Below, in pieces: positions 42,662 to 51,823 of a DNA stretch of 64,000 nucleotides (positions are counted from its first letter, which is position 1; each line of letters starts with the position of its first letter). Both the position numbers and the translations under genes were made by a program. Origin of the DNA: Hyphomonadaceae bacterium UBA5336 (lineage in GTDB: Bacteria; Pseudomonadota; Alphaproteobacteria; Caulobacterales; Hyphomonadaceae); NCBI GenBank assembly GCA_002408125.1, contig DHQO01000025.1, forward strand, positions 159,839 to 223,838, written 5' to 3'. The notes below the pieces were generated by a model that worked only from the letters and a program-made list of their open reading frames with translations, was not told the DNA's origin and searched no databases.

Positions 42662-42868
42662 CTAGTCTCCCTGTTCGGATGCCGCCGACCAGATCCTGAA
42701 CAGGGCGAAAGCGCCTGCCGCACCGAGCAGGAGGAAGAGCCCGGTCGTCAGGACATTGGTCGTGAATGCCGGGCCAAGGCGCGATATCAGGGGCTCGCCA
42801 ATGCCCCACAAGAGAAGTGCCGCGAAAGCGATCAGGCCGGAGGCCAGAAGCTTCAGCGCGATGCTCAT
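42662..42868 (-). CDS. Small two-helix membrane protein
   Basis: A 68-residue protein with two clear membrane helices (about 6-24 and 38-58). It starts with a 4-base overlap (ATGA) on the stop of the S9 peptidase gene, so it is the coupled second gene of that operon. No family recognised. Confidence 0.6.
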   Translation of the reverse strand: MSIALKLLASGLIAFAALLLWGIGEPLISRLGPAFTTNVLTTGLFLLLGAAGAFALFRIWSAASEQGD

Positions 42869-45393
42869 TTCTCCGGCTGCAGCATCCGGTTCAGGAAGGC
42901 CATACGGGTTTTCATCAGGTGGATCTGAAGCGCCTCGCCGCGAATGCCATGGCGTTGGCCGGGATAGGTCATCAGCTCGAACGGTTTGCCGGCCTCCTGC
43001 AGCGCCGCCATCAGGCGGGTGGAATTGTCGAAGGTGACATTGTCATCGGCCATGCCGTGGATCAGCAGGAGCGGCGTCGTCAAATTGTCCACATAAGGGA
43101 AGACCGAGCTGGCCTCATAGCCTTCGGCATTGTCCTGCGGCGTGTCCATGTACCGCTCGGTGTAGAAGGTATCGTAGAGCGACCAGTCGGTGACCGGCGC
43201 GCCGGAGACCGCCGCCGCGAAGGTGCCTTCCGGGGCCTGCAGGATCGTCATCAGCGTCATGTAGCCGCCATAGGACCAGCCCTGGATGGCGATCCGGTCC
43301 GGGTCGACAAAGGGCTGGGCTTTCAGCCAGTCCACGCCGACCAGCTGGTCGCGCACTTCCGGCCCGCCGGTACGCCGGTAGATGACATCCTCGAAGGCCT
43401 TGCCGCGATTGGACGAGCCGCGATTGTCCAGCCGGAAGACGATATAGCCTTCGCGCGTGAGATACTGGTCGCTCATCCGCTCCCAGTTTCGCGTGACGGT
43501 CTGCGCGTGCGGCCCGCCATAGACCTCAATGATGACGGGATACTGTTTCACGGGATCGAAATCCGGCGGGGTCTGGATGGAATAGTAGAGCGTCTTGCCG
43601 TCCTCGGCTTTCAACGTGCCGTATTCCGGCACGGTGTGCTCTGCGAGATACGGAAAATAGGGGTGGCGCTCGTCGAGGGCGTTCTCCTCGATCCAGGCGA
43701 TGAGCTGCGTTTGCGACCCGCAATAGACTTGCAGAGCGGCCGATCCCGGTGCGAGGTCTTCGCAGGGATGGGTATCACTCGACTGGGCCCCGCCGCCGGC
43801 CTCGGCGAAGGCGTCCCATTTCTCCTCCTCGCTGAGGAACCTGTAGAGCCCGGTCTGTGATGGCTGTGTCGGGCTGGAAGAGGTGCCGACAAAGGATTTG
43901 CCGTCGGGCGACATGGTGACCGACCAGGACTTGCCAGCCTCGGTCAGGCGGGCGGGGACGGGGCAGCTCTTCATAAGCCGGGCGGATTGGGGCTCCAGAT
44001 CAATGCAGGGACTGTCGGGCAACTGCTCCAAGCCGCGTTCTCCCAGTTCCTTTGCGCTCATTGGCAGGGGCACGGCATAGAGATGGCGCTCAAGCGGGGT
44101 GTCCTTGTAGCCGGTGAAGAAGATGAGACCCTTCTCACGATCGAGGCCGAGCAGGCTGTCGACGGCCCAGTCATCGAGCATGACAACCGGCCGCAGGCCA
44201 TCCGGGCTGACTTCGACAATATTGCGGTAGCCTTCGTTCTCCATGCTTGTGAGCAGGGTGATCTCGCCCTGGCGGTGGATGTTGCCCGGTTCGCTCGCCA
44301 GCACCTTGAAATCACTGTTCAGATTGACCCAGTTCTCCTGCTCTTCGTCGTAGAAGGCCTCGCGGGCAAACAGGGTTTCCGGCCAGTGCTGGGTGGCGCG
44401 GATCTCGGTTTGCTCGCGGTTGACCACCTGCACGACCAGAGCGCTGCCGGCCCAGTTGACCCGCGCGAGATACTGGTCGGTCGCCGGGCCCCAGTCCTCG
44501 CGCCGCCAGGTCACCTCATGGACAGCCCCGGTTTCCATGTCGCGCACGAAGAGATCAACCACGGCATTCGGCCGGCCGGCGCGCGGATAGCGCTGTTCGA
44601 TGACGGTGACTTCCTCGGCGGCGATGTCGAAGCGCGGGATGATATCGACCGTGCTCTCATCCACGCGGGTATAGGCGACATAGTTCCCGTCGGCGCTCCA
44701 CCAGTAGCCGGTATAGCGGCTCATTTCTTCCTGGGCGACGAACTCGGCCACGCCATAGGAGATCGCCTTTTCGGGTTCGGCCAGCGGGGTAAGGCGGGTT
44801 TCCTTGCCGGTCGCCAGCTCGATGGCATAGACCGCCCCGTCGCGCACAAAGCTGACACGCGAACCGTCCGGCGAAACGCGGGCATCGTATTCGAAGGCGT
44901 CAGTTTCGGTGAGTTGGCATACCTCTGGTCCGTTTTCGCCCAGCGCAACGAGATGCAGATCCCCGCCAAGCGGCACCAGAATCGTGTCCGCCGTGCCCCA
45001 GTCATAGCTGACAATCCCACGCGAGCCGGCGATGCGCTTGCGTTCGCGCAGCGCCTTTTCCTCTTCCGACAGCTCGACCTCTTCCGGTTCCAGAAGGGTG
45101 GAGTCCACCAGCATGGACTGCGCGCCGGTCGCCACGTCGAACTGCCAGAGATCGAACCGGTTCTGGTCGTCCTCGCGCGCCTTCAGGAAGGTGACCCGCG
45201 TGCCGTCCGGGGAGAACTTCACTCCGCGCGGCGACGGCCCGCTGAGTGAGGGCGAGGCATAGAGCCGTTCGAGGGTGAGTTCGGGCGCAGCAGGCTGCTC
45301 GGCCATGATCGGCTCCTCGGAAAGGGATGGCTGGGAGGCGCAGGCGGTGGCCGCGAGCGCGAGGAGGGCGGGAATGAGGCGAGTCATCAGCAT
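42865..45393 (-). CDS. S9 family dipeptidyl peptidase IV-like lipoprotein
   Basis: An 842-residue serine peptidase expected to remove dipeptides from Pro- or Ala-containing peptides at the cell envelope. It has a lipoprotein signal (LLALAATAC), the DPP IV beta-propeller (about 40-560, with the propeller blocks ISYGVAEFVAQEEMSRYTGYWWS) and the hydrolase domain with Ser707 (GWSYGGY), Asp784 (GMADDNVTF) and His815 (GQRHGI). The EE motif (AQEEMSR), which binds the substrate amino group in DPP IV, is present. Probable operon with the 68-residue membrane protein. Confidence 0.93.
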   Translation of the reverse strand: MLMTRLIPALLALAATACASQPSLSEEPIMAEQPAAPELTLERLYASPSLSGPSPRGVKFSPDGTRVTFLKAREDDQNRFDLWQFDVATGAQSMLVDSTLLEPEEVELSEEEKALRERKRIAGSRGIVSYDWGTADTILVPLGGDLHLVALGENGPEVCQLTETDAFEYDARVSPDGSRVSFVRDGAVYAIELATGKETRLTPLAEPEKAISYGVAEFVAQEEMSRYTGYWWSADGNYVAYTRVDESTVDIIPRFDIAAEEVTVIEQRYPRAGRPNAVVDLFVRDMETGAVHEVTWRREDWGPATDQYLARVNWAGSALVVQVVNREQTEIRATQHWPETLFAREAFYDEEQENWVNLNSDFKVLASEPGNIHRQGEITLLTSMENEGYRNIVEVSPDGLRPVVMLDDWAVDSLLGLDREKGLIFFTGYKDTPLERHLYAVPLPMSAKELGERGLEQLPDSPCIDLEPQSARLMKSCPVPARLTEAGKSWSVTMSPDGKSFVGTSSSPTQPSQTGLYRFLSEEEKWDAFAEAGGGAQSSDTHPCEDLAPGSAALQVYCGSQTQLIAWIEENALDERHPYFPYLAEHTVPEYGTLKAEDGKTLYYSIQTPPDFDPVKQYPVIIEVYGGPHAQTVTRNWERMSDQYLTREGYIVFRLDNRGSSNRGKAFEDVIYRRTGGPEVRDQLVGVDWLKAQPFVDPDRIAIQGWSYGGYMTLMTILQAPEGTFAAAVSGAPVTDWSLYDTFYTERYMDTPQDNAEGYEASSVFPYVDNLTTPLLLIHGMADDNVTFDNSTRLMAALQEAGKPFELMTYPGQRHGIRGEALQIHLMKTRMAFLNRMLQPEK

Positions 45394-45576
45394 GGCGCGA
45401 ATTGGTTCCTCGCCGCGCCGGCTTCGTCAAGCCTTCGGCGCGGTCTCATCGTCGCTGTCGGGCCAGGCCAGCTGTGCCGCCAGACGCAATCTGTGAGCGG
45501 GCCCACTTGATCTCGGCTGCGCCTTACGGGAGAAGTCCCCCAGCGCTTTTCCCCACAGGTCAGGAACCAGAACACC

Positions 45577-47244
45577 ATGGCAGGTCCGCAATACGTCTAT
45601 CACATGCAGGGGGTCTCCAAGACCTATCCCGGCGGGAAGCAGGTCTTCGACAATATCCACCTGTCCTTCCTGCCGGATGCCAAGATCGGTGTGGTCGGCG
45701 TCAATGGCGCGGGGAAATCGACCCTGCTGAAAATCATGGCCGGTGTGGATACCGAGTTCAATGGCGAAGCCTGGGCGGCCGATGGCATCAAGGTCGGTTA
45801 CCTGCCCCAAGAGCCCCAGCTCGATGCCAGCAAGAACGTGATCGAGAATATCGAATCCGTGGTGCCGGAAAAACAGCTCCTGGAGAAGTTCAACGAGGTC
45901 TCGGCAAAGCTCGGCGAGGACTATTCCGACGAGTTGATGGAAGAGATGACCGCGCTGCAGGAGCAGATCGACGCGGCCGATGCCTGGGATGTGGATTCCA
46001 AGATCCAGATGGCCATGGACGCCCTGCGCTGTCCGGACGATTTCGCCGATGTCTCCAGCCTGTCGGGCGGGGAAATCCGCCGCGTGGCGATCTGCCAGCT
46101 CCTCCTGTCAAAGCCCGACATGATCCTGATGGACGAGCCGACGAACCATCTCGACGCCGAGACGGTGGCCTGGCTTCAGAACTATCTGATCAATTTCAAT
46201 GGCTGCGTGATCCTGGTCACCCACGACCGCTATTTCCTCGATGACATCACCGGGTGGATCCTGGAGCTCGATCGTGGGCGCGGCATTCCCTATCAGGGGA
46301 ACTATTCCGACTGGCTGGAGCAGAAGGCCAAGCGGATGGCGCAGGAAAGCCGCTCGGAAAGCAACAAGCAGCGCGCGCTGGAGCGCGAACTGGAATGGGT
46401 GCGCGCCGGCGCCAAGGCCCGCCAGGCCAAGTCCAAGGCGCGTATCCAGCGCTATGAGGAAATGGCGAGCCAGGCCGAGCGCGAGAAGATCTCGACCGCG
46501 CAGATCCGCATTCCCCCGGGGCCCCGCCTCGGCAACCTGGTGCTGGAGGTTCAGGACCTGCGCAAGGGCTTCGGCAACAATCTCCTGATCGAGGATCTCT
46601 CCTTCTCGCTGCCGCCGGGCGGCATTGTCGGCGTGATCGGTCCGAACGGGGCGGGTAAGTCTACCCTGTTCAAGATGATCCTCGGCGTTGAAGAACCCGA
46701 TTCCGGTACGATGCGCCTCGGCGACACGGTGAAGCTCGGCTATGTCGACCAGAGCCGCGATGCGCTGAATGATGCCAACAATGTCTGGCAGGAAATCTCC
46801 GATGGGCTGGACGTGCTCGACCTTGGCGGGGTCGAGGTCAACTCTCGTGCCTATGTTTCCGCATTTAACTTCAAGAAGACTGACCAGCAGAAAAATGTCG
46901 GGAAGCTCTCGGGCGGGGAACGCAACCGCGTGCACCTCGCCAAGATGCTGCGCCGCGGCGGCAACCTCCTCCTGCTGGATGAGCCGACCAACGATCTCGA
47001 TGTGGAAACCCTGCAGGCGCTGGAAGAAGGCCTGGAGGCCTTTCCCGGCTGCGCCGTGGTGATCAGCCACGACCGCTGGTTCCTCGACCGTATGGCCACC
47101 CACATTCTCGCCTTCGAAGGCGACAGCCATGTCGAATGGTTCGAAGGCGACTTCACCGCCTATCTGGAAGACAAGAAACGCCGCCTCGGCGAGGACGCCG
47201 TCGAGCCGAAACGCCTGCGCTTCAAGAAGTTCGCGCGGGGGTGA
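45577..47244 (+). CDS. ettA: Energy-dependent translational throttle protein EttA (ABC-F)
   Basis: A 555-residue ribosome-binding ABC-F ATPase that gates the first elongation step according to ATP/ADP. Two ATPase domains: Walker A GVNGAGKST and GPNGAGKST, signatures LSGGEIRRVAICQLL and LSGGERNRVHLAKML, Walker B MILMDEPTNHLD and LLLLDEPTNDLD. The arm between domain halves and the linker (AKARQAKSKARIQRYEEM) are of the EttA type. The low-GC two-gene cassette starts 38 bases after its stop. Confidence 0.95.
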   Translation: MAGPQYVYHMQGVSKTYPGGKQVFDNIHLSFLPDAKIGVVGVNGAGKSTLLKIMAGVDTEFNGEAWAADGIKVGYLPQEPQLDASKNVIENIESVVPEKQLLEKFNEVSAKLGEDYSDELMEEMTALQEQIDAADAWDVDSKIQMAMDALRCPDDFADVSSLSGGEIRRVAICQLLLSKPDMILMDEPTNHLDAETVAWLQNYLINFNGCVILVTHDRYFLDDITGWILELDRGRGIPYQGNYSDWLEQKAKRMAQESRSESNKQRALERELEWVRAGAKARQAKSKARIQRYEEMASQAEREKISTAQIRIPPGPRLGNLVLEVQDLRKGFGNNLLIEDLSFSLPPGGIVGVIGPNGAGKSTLFKMILGVEEPDSGTMRLGDTVKLGYVDQSRDALNDANNVWQEISDGLDVLDLGGVEVNSRAYVSAFNFKKTDQQKNVGKLSGGERNRVHLAKMLRRGGNLLLLDEPTNDLDVETLQALEEGLEAFPGCAVVISHDRWFLDRMATHILAFEGDSHVEWFEGDFTAYLEDKKRRLGEDAVEPKRLRFKKFARG

Positions 47245-47257
47245 TGCTTGGCGAACA

Positions 47258-47284
47258 ATACAGGGTGTATTACATTACCTGTAT
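47258..47284. promoter_or_regulatory. Overlapping dyads at the start of the two-gene cassette
   Basis: ATACAGG (47258-47264) is mirrored by CCTGTAT (47278-47284), and the shorter dyad ATACA-ggg-TGTAT (47258-47270) is nested in it. The right arm covers the first two bases of the start codon of the 63-residue gene. Such a site would let a repressor or antitoxin block both promoter and start. Confidence 0.5.
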
Positions 47285-47474
47285 GAGCGAGCAGAGCGAA
47301 ATTCTCCGGCAACGCAGGAAGTCGACCAGCGAAAGTGCGTCTGGTCGCTTCATCACGTTGAAGGACGGCCGGAAAATCTATGAACCCGCCAGAGGCGGAA
47401 AGTACAGCAAGGCTGAAATCCGGGCTGCCGTGAAGCAGGCTCGCGAGGTACGGCTGCGCGCTGAGGCCGGGTGA
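47283..47474 (+). CDS. Small basic protein, first gene of two-gene cassette
   Basis: A 63-residue protein, rich in Arg, Lys, Ser and Glu, with the core GRFITLKDGRKIYEPARGGKY and an amphipathic helix at the end (KAEIRAAVKQAREVRLRAE). No named family recognised. It overlaps the following gene by 4 bases (GTGA), which implies fixed translation ratio. Size, charge and overlap fit an antitoxin, immunity or partner protein. The dyad at its start could be its own operator. All function is inferred. Confidence 0.6.
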   Translation: MSEQSEILRQRRKSTSESASGRFITLKDGRKIYEPARGGKYSKAEIRAAVKQAREVRLRAEAG

Positions 47475-48094
47475 GCAAACCAGCATATGCCAATTCGGTG
47501 TTTGTGAACTGTCCCTTCACAAGCGATTTCAAACCCATGTTTCGGGCGATTGTATTCGCCGTGATGGATTGCGGATTCCGGCCGAGATGCGCTCTTGAGG
47601 ATATTGATGGCGGAGAGGTTCGTCTCCAGAAAATCGAGCGCCTGATAGAAGACTGCAAGTTCGGCATTCACGATCTGTCGAACATGAAGCTTGATCCCGA
47701 TACTGGTCTGCCGCGTTTCAACATGCCTTTGGAACTGGGGCTGTTCCTTGGTGCAAAGCGCTATGGCGATACGTCCCAGAAGTCGAAGCGGCTCATCATC
47801 ATGGATTCTGACCGTTTTCGTTATCAGAAGTGCATTTCCGACATTTCCGGGCAGGATGTGGATGCTCATGGGGGCGATCCAAAGACTGCTATCCGCAGAG
47901 TCAGGGATTGGCTCAGTACAGTTTCCAAGCGCAAATCCATCCCCGGTCCGACCTTCATGATTGCGCGGTATGAAGACTATGATCGCGACTACCCCACGAT
48001 CTGTTCGATCCTGAAATGCGATGAGGACGAACCCACCTTCAATGACTTGCTGGAAACCGTCAGCGAGTGGCAGAAGCTGAACGCGGAAGCTTGA
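47471..48094 (+). CDS. VFVNCPF-family protein with TIR/deoxyribosyltransferase-like Glu motif
   Basis: A 207-residue cytoplasmic protein starting with GTG. The start NSVFVNCPFTSDF looks like the first strand and loop of a TIR or nucleoside-deoxyribosyltransferase-like fold; AIVFAVMDCGFRPR is the first helix; FGIHDLSNMKLD is a further strand; and FNMPLELGLFLGAKRYG contains Glu88 in a context like the catalytic Glu of TIR-like NADases and deoxyribosyltransferases. I recognise the family as widespread and uncharacterised, not by name. Composition is near 50 percent GC, against about 64 around it, so it was likely acquired. With the coupled 63-residue gene it resembles a toxin or effector of a small defence or toxin-antitoxin unit. 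Confidence 0.7.
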   Translation: MSKPAYANSVFVNCPFTSDFKPMFRAIVFAVMDCGFRPRCALEDIDGGEVRLQKIERLIEDCKFGIHDLSNMKLDPDTGLPRFNMPLELGLFLGAKRYGDTSQKSKRLIIMDSDRFRYQKCISDISGQDVDAHGGDPKTAIRRVRDWLSTVSKRKSIPGPTFMIARYEDYDRDYPTICSILKCDEDEPTFNDLLETVSEWQKLNAEA

Positions 48095-48105
48095 GGAAAC
48101 GCGCC

Positions 48106-48702
48106 ATGCCCCAGAAAGTCGAATTCTGGTTCGAGTTTGCCAGTACCTATTCCTATCTCGCAGCCATGCGGGCGGAGGATGAGGCGGCGAAGCGTGGCGT
48201 CGAGGTCGTCTGGCGGCCCTTCCTGCTCGGGCCGATCTTCCATGCTCAGGGCTGGGACAACTCCCCGTTCAACATCTATCCCGCCAAGGGCAGATATATG
48301 TGGCGGGACATGGAACGCCGAGCTGAGGCGCTCGGCCTCAAATTCCAGCGTCCGGAAGGGTTTCCGCAGAACAGCCTGCTGGCTGCGCGCGCCGCGACGG
48401 CCGCCCTCCATGAAGATTGGGGCAAGGAGTTCTGCCGCAAGGTCTATCAGGCCCAGTTCGCCGAGGGCCGGGACATTTCCCAGCCGGATGTGGTGGCCGA
48501 TTGTGTCGTCTCCGCCGGCGGTATCGAACAGATCACGATGCACCAAGCCTATTCCAACAGCCACAAGGACCTGTTGCGCGCCAATGTCGAGGAAGCTCAG
48601 GCGAAGGGCATATTCGGCGCGCCGAGCTTCACCGTCGGCGAGGAGCTGTTCTGGGGCGATGATCGCCTGGAAGAGGCGCTCGACTGGGCCGCGAAGACCT
48701 GA
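48106..48702 (+). CDS. 2-hydroxychromene-2-carboxylate isomerase/DsbA-family protein
   Basis: A 198-residue thioredoxin-fold protein of the kappa-GST/HCCA isomerase group. Family marks: KVEFWFEFASTYSYLAAMRAE, VVWRPFLLGPIF, KGRYMWRDMERRAE, IFGAPSFTVGEELFWGDDRLE. The active Ser/Cys position after EFASTYSYL has no CxxC, as in isomerases. The start at 48106 has a GAGGAAA ribosome site. It follows the cassette by 11 bases; the next gene overlaps by one base. Confidence 0.9.
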   Translation: MPQKVEFWFEFASTYSYLAAMRAEDEAAKRGVEVVWRPFLLGPIFHAQGWDNSPFNIYPAKGRYMWRDMERRAEALGLKFQRPEGFPQNSLLAARAATAALHEDWGKEFCRKVYQAQFAEGRDISQPDVVADCVVSAGGIEQITMHQAYSNSHKDLLRANVEEAQAKGIFGAPSFTVGEELFWGDDRLEEALDWAAKT

Positions 48703-49166
48703 TGGGAGAGCCGGTCACCCTCCTGGTTGATGCCGATGCGTGTCCCGTAAAGGATGAGTGCTACCGCGTTGCCGCGCGCTATGGGCTCGATGTGCGTGTC
48801 GTGGCCAACAGCTTCCTGCGCGTGCCGCAAAGCGAGACGGTGCGGCTCATCGTGGTCTCCGATGGCTTTGACGCGGCCGACAACTGGATCGCCGAACATG
48901 CCGGGCCGCGCAGCATCGTCATAACCGCCGACATCCTGCTGGCCGAGCGTTGCCTGAAGGCCGGCGCGCGGGTGATCGCACCGACCGGCAAACCCTTCAC
49001 CATGGATTCCATCGGCAGCCAGATTGCCGCGCGCGCCATCATGGCGGATCTGCGCGACACGATTGTCGGCGGGCCACAGGGCGGGCCGCCACCCTTCAGC
49101 AAGGCAGACCGCTCGCGCTTTCTCTCTGCGCTCGACAATGCAGTCGTGGCGCTCACCAAAGCCTAG
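48702..49166 (+). CDS. yaiI: YaiI/YqxD-family (UPF0178) protein
   Basis: A 154-residue protein of the NYN/PIN-like DUF188 family. Motifs LLVDADACPVKDE, VVSDGFDAADNWIAEH and DILLAERCLKAGARVIAPTGKPF are diagnostic. Acidic residues suggest a metal-dependent nuclease, unproven. The start overlaps the isomerase stop by one base (TGATG). Its stop is interlocked with that of the convergent membrane-protein gene (CTAG). Confidence 0.93.
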   Translation: MGEPVTLLVDADACPVKDECYRVAARYGLDVRVVANSFLRVPQSETVRLIVVSDGFDAADNWIAEHAGPRSIVITADILLAERCLKAGARVIAPTGKPFTMDSIGSQIAARAIMADLRDTIVGGPQGGPPPFSKADRSRFLSALDNAVVALTKA

Positions 49167-49519
49167 ACCGAGATGTCGGCCTCCACTGTGGGCTTGGCCG
49201 GTTTGCCCTTGCGCGCGGCCTGGTAGCCCTGGCCAAAGGCCCAGGCGGCGATCTCAATCAGGCCGCGCGAGACCAGCGTCATCAGGATACCGAAAATCGT
49301 GCTCTCATTGACCAGCGTGCGATAGAGGATCAGGCCCTGATCGGTGAGGATGGGCGGGGTGCGGATCATGTCATTGATCCCCTCGATCCAGTCCTGCATG
49401 CCCCGGATCACGCCCGGCGCGAAGGCAAAGCACAAGATCATGATCACGATCACGAGGACAAAGGACAAGACGAGTTTCGTCGACGACCGGCCGAGCGACC
49501 CCATAAGTGAAAACAGCAT
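49163..49519 (-). CDS. Small membrane protein of unknown function
   Basis: A 118-residue protein with two membrane helices (about 15-36, VLSFVLVIVIMILCFAFAPG, and 75-95, STIFGILMTLVSRGLIEIAAW) and a basic tail (QAARKGKPAKP). The start at 49519 is fixed by an excellent ribosome site (AGGAGG, 5 bases). No family recognised. Confidence 0.65.
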   Translation of the reverse strand: MLFSLMGSLGRSSTKLVLSFVLVIVIMILCFAFAPGVIRGMQDWIEGINDMIRTPPILTDQGLILYRTLVNESTIFGILMTLVSRGLIEIAAWAFGQGYQAARKGKPAKPTVEADISV

Positions 49520-49636
49520 GGCAACCTCCTTTGCTGCGCGCCAAACGGGGCTCGCGTACCTTTCCTGATTGCCCACTTTCCATGACACACGCTTGCTCTA
49601 AAAGTGAAAATTCAAGTCATTGCCGGAGGGGCTGGG

Positions 49637-51244
49637 ATGAGAAGCTGGATTGGGGCGGTTGCGTGTGGGCTTTTTCTGGCAGCATGCGCGCCTGCAACAC
49701 CTCCGCCTGAGTCATCAGAGGAAACCGCGATGTCCGAGACAGGTTCCGATCTGCGCGCCGAGGGATGGACGGCGATGACCCTGCCCGAACTGTCGGATGC
49801 GCTGGCGGCCGGCGAGGTCACTTCCCGCGAGCTGACCGAGGCTTATCTTGCGCGCATCGACCTGGTCGACCCGCATCTGCAGGCCGTGCTCGCCGTCAAT
49901 CCCGATGCGCTCGCCCAGGCCGATGCCAGCGACGGTCGGCGCGCGGCGGGCGAAGCGCTCGGGCCCCTGGATGGCCTGCCGATCCTGCTCAAGGACAATA
50001 TCGAGACCGCTGACCCGATTGCGACCACGGCAGGTGCCCTGGCGCTGGAGGGCAATGTCACCGGGCGAGATGCGCCGCTAATGGCGGGCCTGCGCGAGGC
50101 CGGCGTGGTGATGCTCGGCAAGACCAATCTCAGCCAGTGGGCCAATTATCGCTCCGACCGCTCCATCTCCGGCTGGTCGGCGCTGGGCGGGCAGGTGCGC
50201 AATCCGCATGTGCTCGACCGCAGCCCCTGCGGATCGTCTGCCGGGTCGGGCGCAGCGGCAGCCGCCAGCCTCGCAGCCGGGACGGTCGGGACCGAGACAA
50301 GCGGCTCGATCATCTGCCCCTCGAACGTCAACGGCATAGTCGGCTTCAAGCCGACCGTGGGCCTTGTCAGCCAGCAATACATCATCCCGATCTCGCATTC
50401 TCAGGATACCGCCGGGCCGATGACGAAGACGGTGCGCGGCACGGCCATGGCGGACGGCGACGGCGCAACCGACTTTGCCGCCGCGCTGGACGAAAGCGCG
50501 CTGGCGGGTGCACGCATTGGCGTGCTGCGGTTTGCGCAGGGCTCGAACCCGGAGATCATCGCCCGGTTTGATGAGGCCCTTGCCGTTCTGGAAACCGAGG
50601 GCGCCGAACTCATCGAAATCACTGAGTTCAATCCGCAGGTGGAGGACTTCTGGGCCAAGGCGCTTGCCATTCTTGATACAGAATTCAAGGTGGGACTGAA
50701 CGCTTATCTCGCCGACTCGCCGACCGATCTCCCGGTCCGCACCCTGGAAGAGCTGATCGCGTTCAATATCGAGCATGGCGATATCGAGCTTGCCCTGTTT
50801 GACCAGTCCATCTTTGAGCGGGCCCAGCAGAGCACGGGGCTTGAGGCGGAGGTCTATCAGACTGCGGTCGCGGAGCTGCAGAAGGCTTCCCGAGAAGACG
50901 GGATCACGGCCCTGATGGCGGAGTATAGTGTCGATGTGCTGGTGTCCCCGTCCGGCCCGGTCGCCTCATTGGTAGATCCGGTGAATGGCGATGTCTGGCC
51001 GGACTGGGCCGGTGCGGGCTACATGGCGGCCATTGCCGGCTATCCGCATATCACCGTGCCGATGGGCGATGTGCACGGCGTCCCGATCGGGCTCTCCTTC
51101 ATGGCGGGTGCCATGCAGGACGCCGAGGTGCTGTCGTTTGCCTATGCCTATGAGCAGGCCAGCGGGATGCGGGTCGAGCCGCAGTATTTGGCCACATCCG
51201 AGGCGCGCCCGGAGATCCAGGCGGCGATGGCGCGGAGGAACTAG
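49637..51244 (+). CDS. Amidase-signature hydrolase, lipoprotein
   Basis: A 535-residue amidase. The start at 49637 has a GGAGGGG ribosome site and opens a lipoprotein signal (LFLAAC, Cys17). The Ser-Ser-Lys triad is visible: Lys119 (PILLKDNIE), Ser200/201 (CGSSAGSGAA) and nucleophile Ser224 (GTETSGSIICPS). Acts on small amides or peptides at the envelope; substrate unknown. The stop interlocks with the convergent msrC gene (CTAG). Confidence 0.9.
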   Translation: MRSWIGAVACGLFLAACAPATPPPESSEETAMSETGSDLRAEGWTAMTLPELSDALAAGEVTSRELTEAYLARIDLVDPHLQAVLAVNPDALAQADASDGRRAAGEALGPLDGLPILLKDNIETADPIATTAGALALEGNVTGRDAPLMAGLREAGVVMLGKTNLSQWANYRSDRSISGWSALGGQVRNPHVLDRSPCGSSAGSGAAAAASLAAGTVGTETSGSIICPSNVNGIVGFKPTVGLVSQQYIIPISHSQDTAGPMTKTVRGTAMADGDGATDFAAALDESALAGARIGVLRFAQGSNPEIIARFDEALAVLETEGAELIEITEFNPQVEDFWAKALAILDTEFKVGLNAYLADSPTDLPVRTLEELIAFNIEHGDIELALFDQSIFERAQQSTGLEAEVYQTAVAELQKASREDGITALMAEYSVDVLVSPSGPVASLVDPVNGDVWPDWAGAGYMAAIAGYPHITVPMGDVHGVPIGLSFMAGAMQDAEVLSFAYAYEQASGMRVEPQYLATSEARPEIQAAMARRN

Positions 51245-51708
51245 ACCGTCAGCAGGCTCGCGCAGATCGCTTCGAGGCCGGCCTGATCGATGGCGTCGAA
51301 GGCATCATGCTCAGTGGAATCCACGTCCAGCACTGCCGCCAGCTTGCCGTCGCCGTCAAACACCGGAACGACGATTTCCGAGTTTGAGCGCGAGTCGCAG
51401 GCGATGTGACCGGGAAAGGCGTGCACGTCCGGCACGAGCTGGGTTTCGCCAGTTTCCGCCGCCGCACCGCACACGCCCCGGCCAAAGGGAATGCGCAGGC
51501 AGCCGAGCGTGCCCTGATAGGGGCCGACGACGAGCTCGCGCGGCTTTTGCGGGTCCACGACGTAAAACCCCGTCCAGAAAAAGCGTGGGGTGAAGGCCTG
51601 CGAAAGCAGGCAGGCGGCGCTGGCAAAACGGGCAGGGCGATAGGTCTCGCCCGCGACCACGCTGTCGATTTCCGCCTTCAGGCTGTCATAAATCGCTGCT
51701 TTTTCCAT
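51241..51708 (-). CDS. msrC: Free methionine-(R)-sulfoxide reductase (GAF domain)
   Basis: A 155-residue GAF-domain enzyme that reduces free methionine-R-sulfoxide. Cys70, Cys80 and Cys104 (LGCLRIPFGRGVCGAAA, FPGHIACDSRS) have the same spacing as Cys84, 94 and 118 of the E. coli enzyme. The end SNSEIVVPVF and LDVDSTEHDAFD are also typical. Start uncertain: Met at 51708 or 51720; further upstream codons are not family-like. Divergent from the DUF4129 operon. Confidence 0.9.
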   Translation of the reverse strand: MEKAAIYDSLKAEIDSVVAGETYRPARFASAACLLSQAFTPRFFWTGFYVVDPQKPRELVVGPYQGTLGCLRIPFGRGVCGAAAETGETQLVPDVHAFPGHIACDSRSNSEIVVPVFDGDGKLAAVLDVDSTEHDAFDAIDQAGLEAICASLLTV

Positions 51709-51823
51709 GGCATGGCCCATCCTGTTCATGTGCGGCATGAGGGTTACACTTCGCCCATGGACGCCGCATTGCGGGTCTGAAATAGTCTCGGCGGGACCGT
51801 TGTAGAAGAGGGGATACGCAAAG

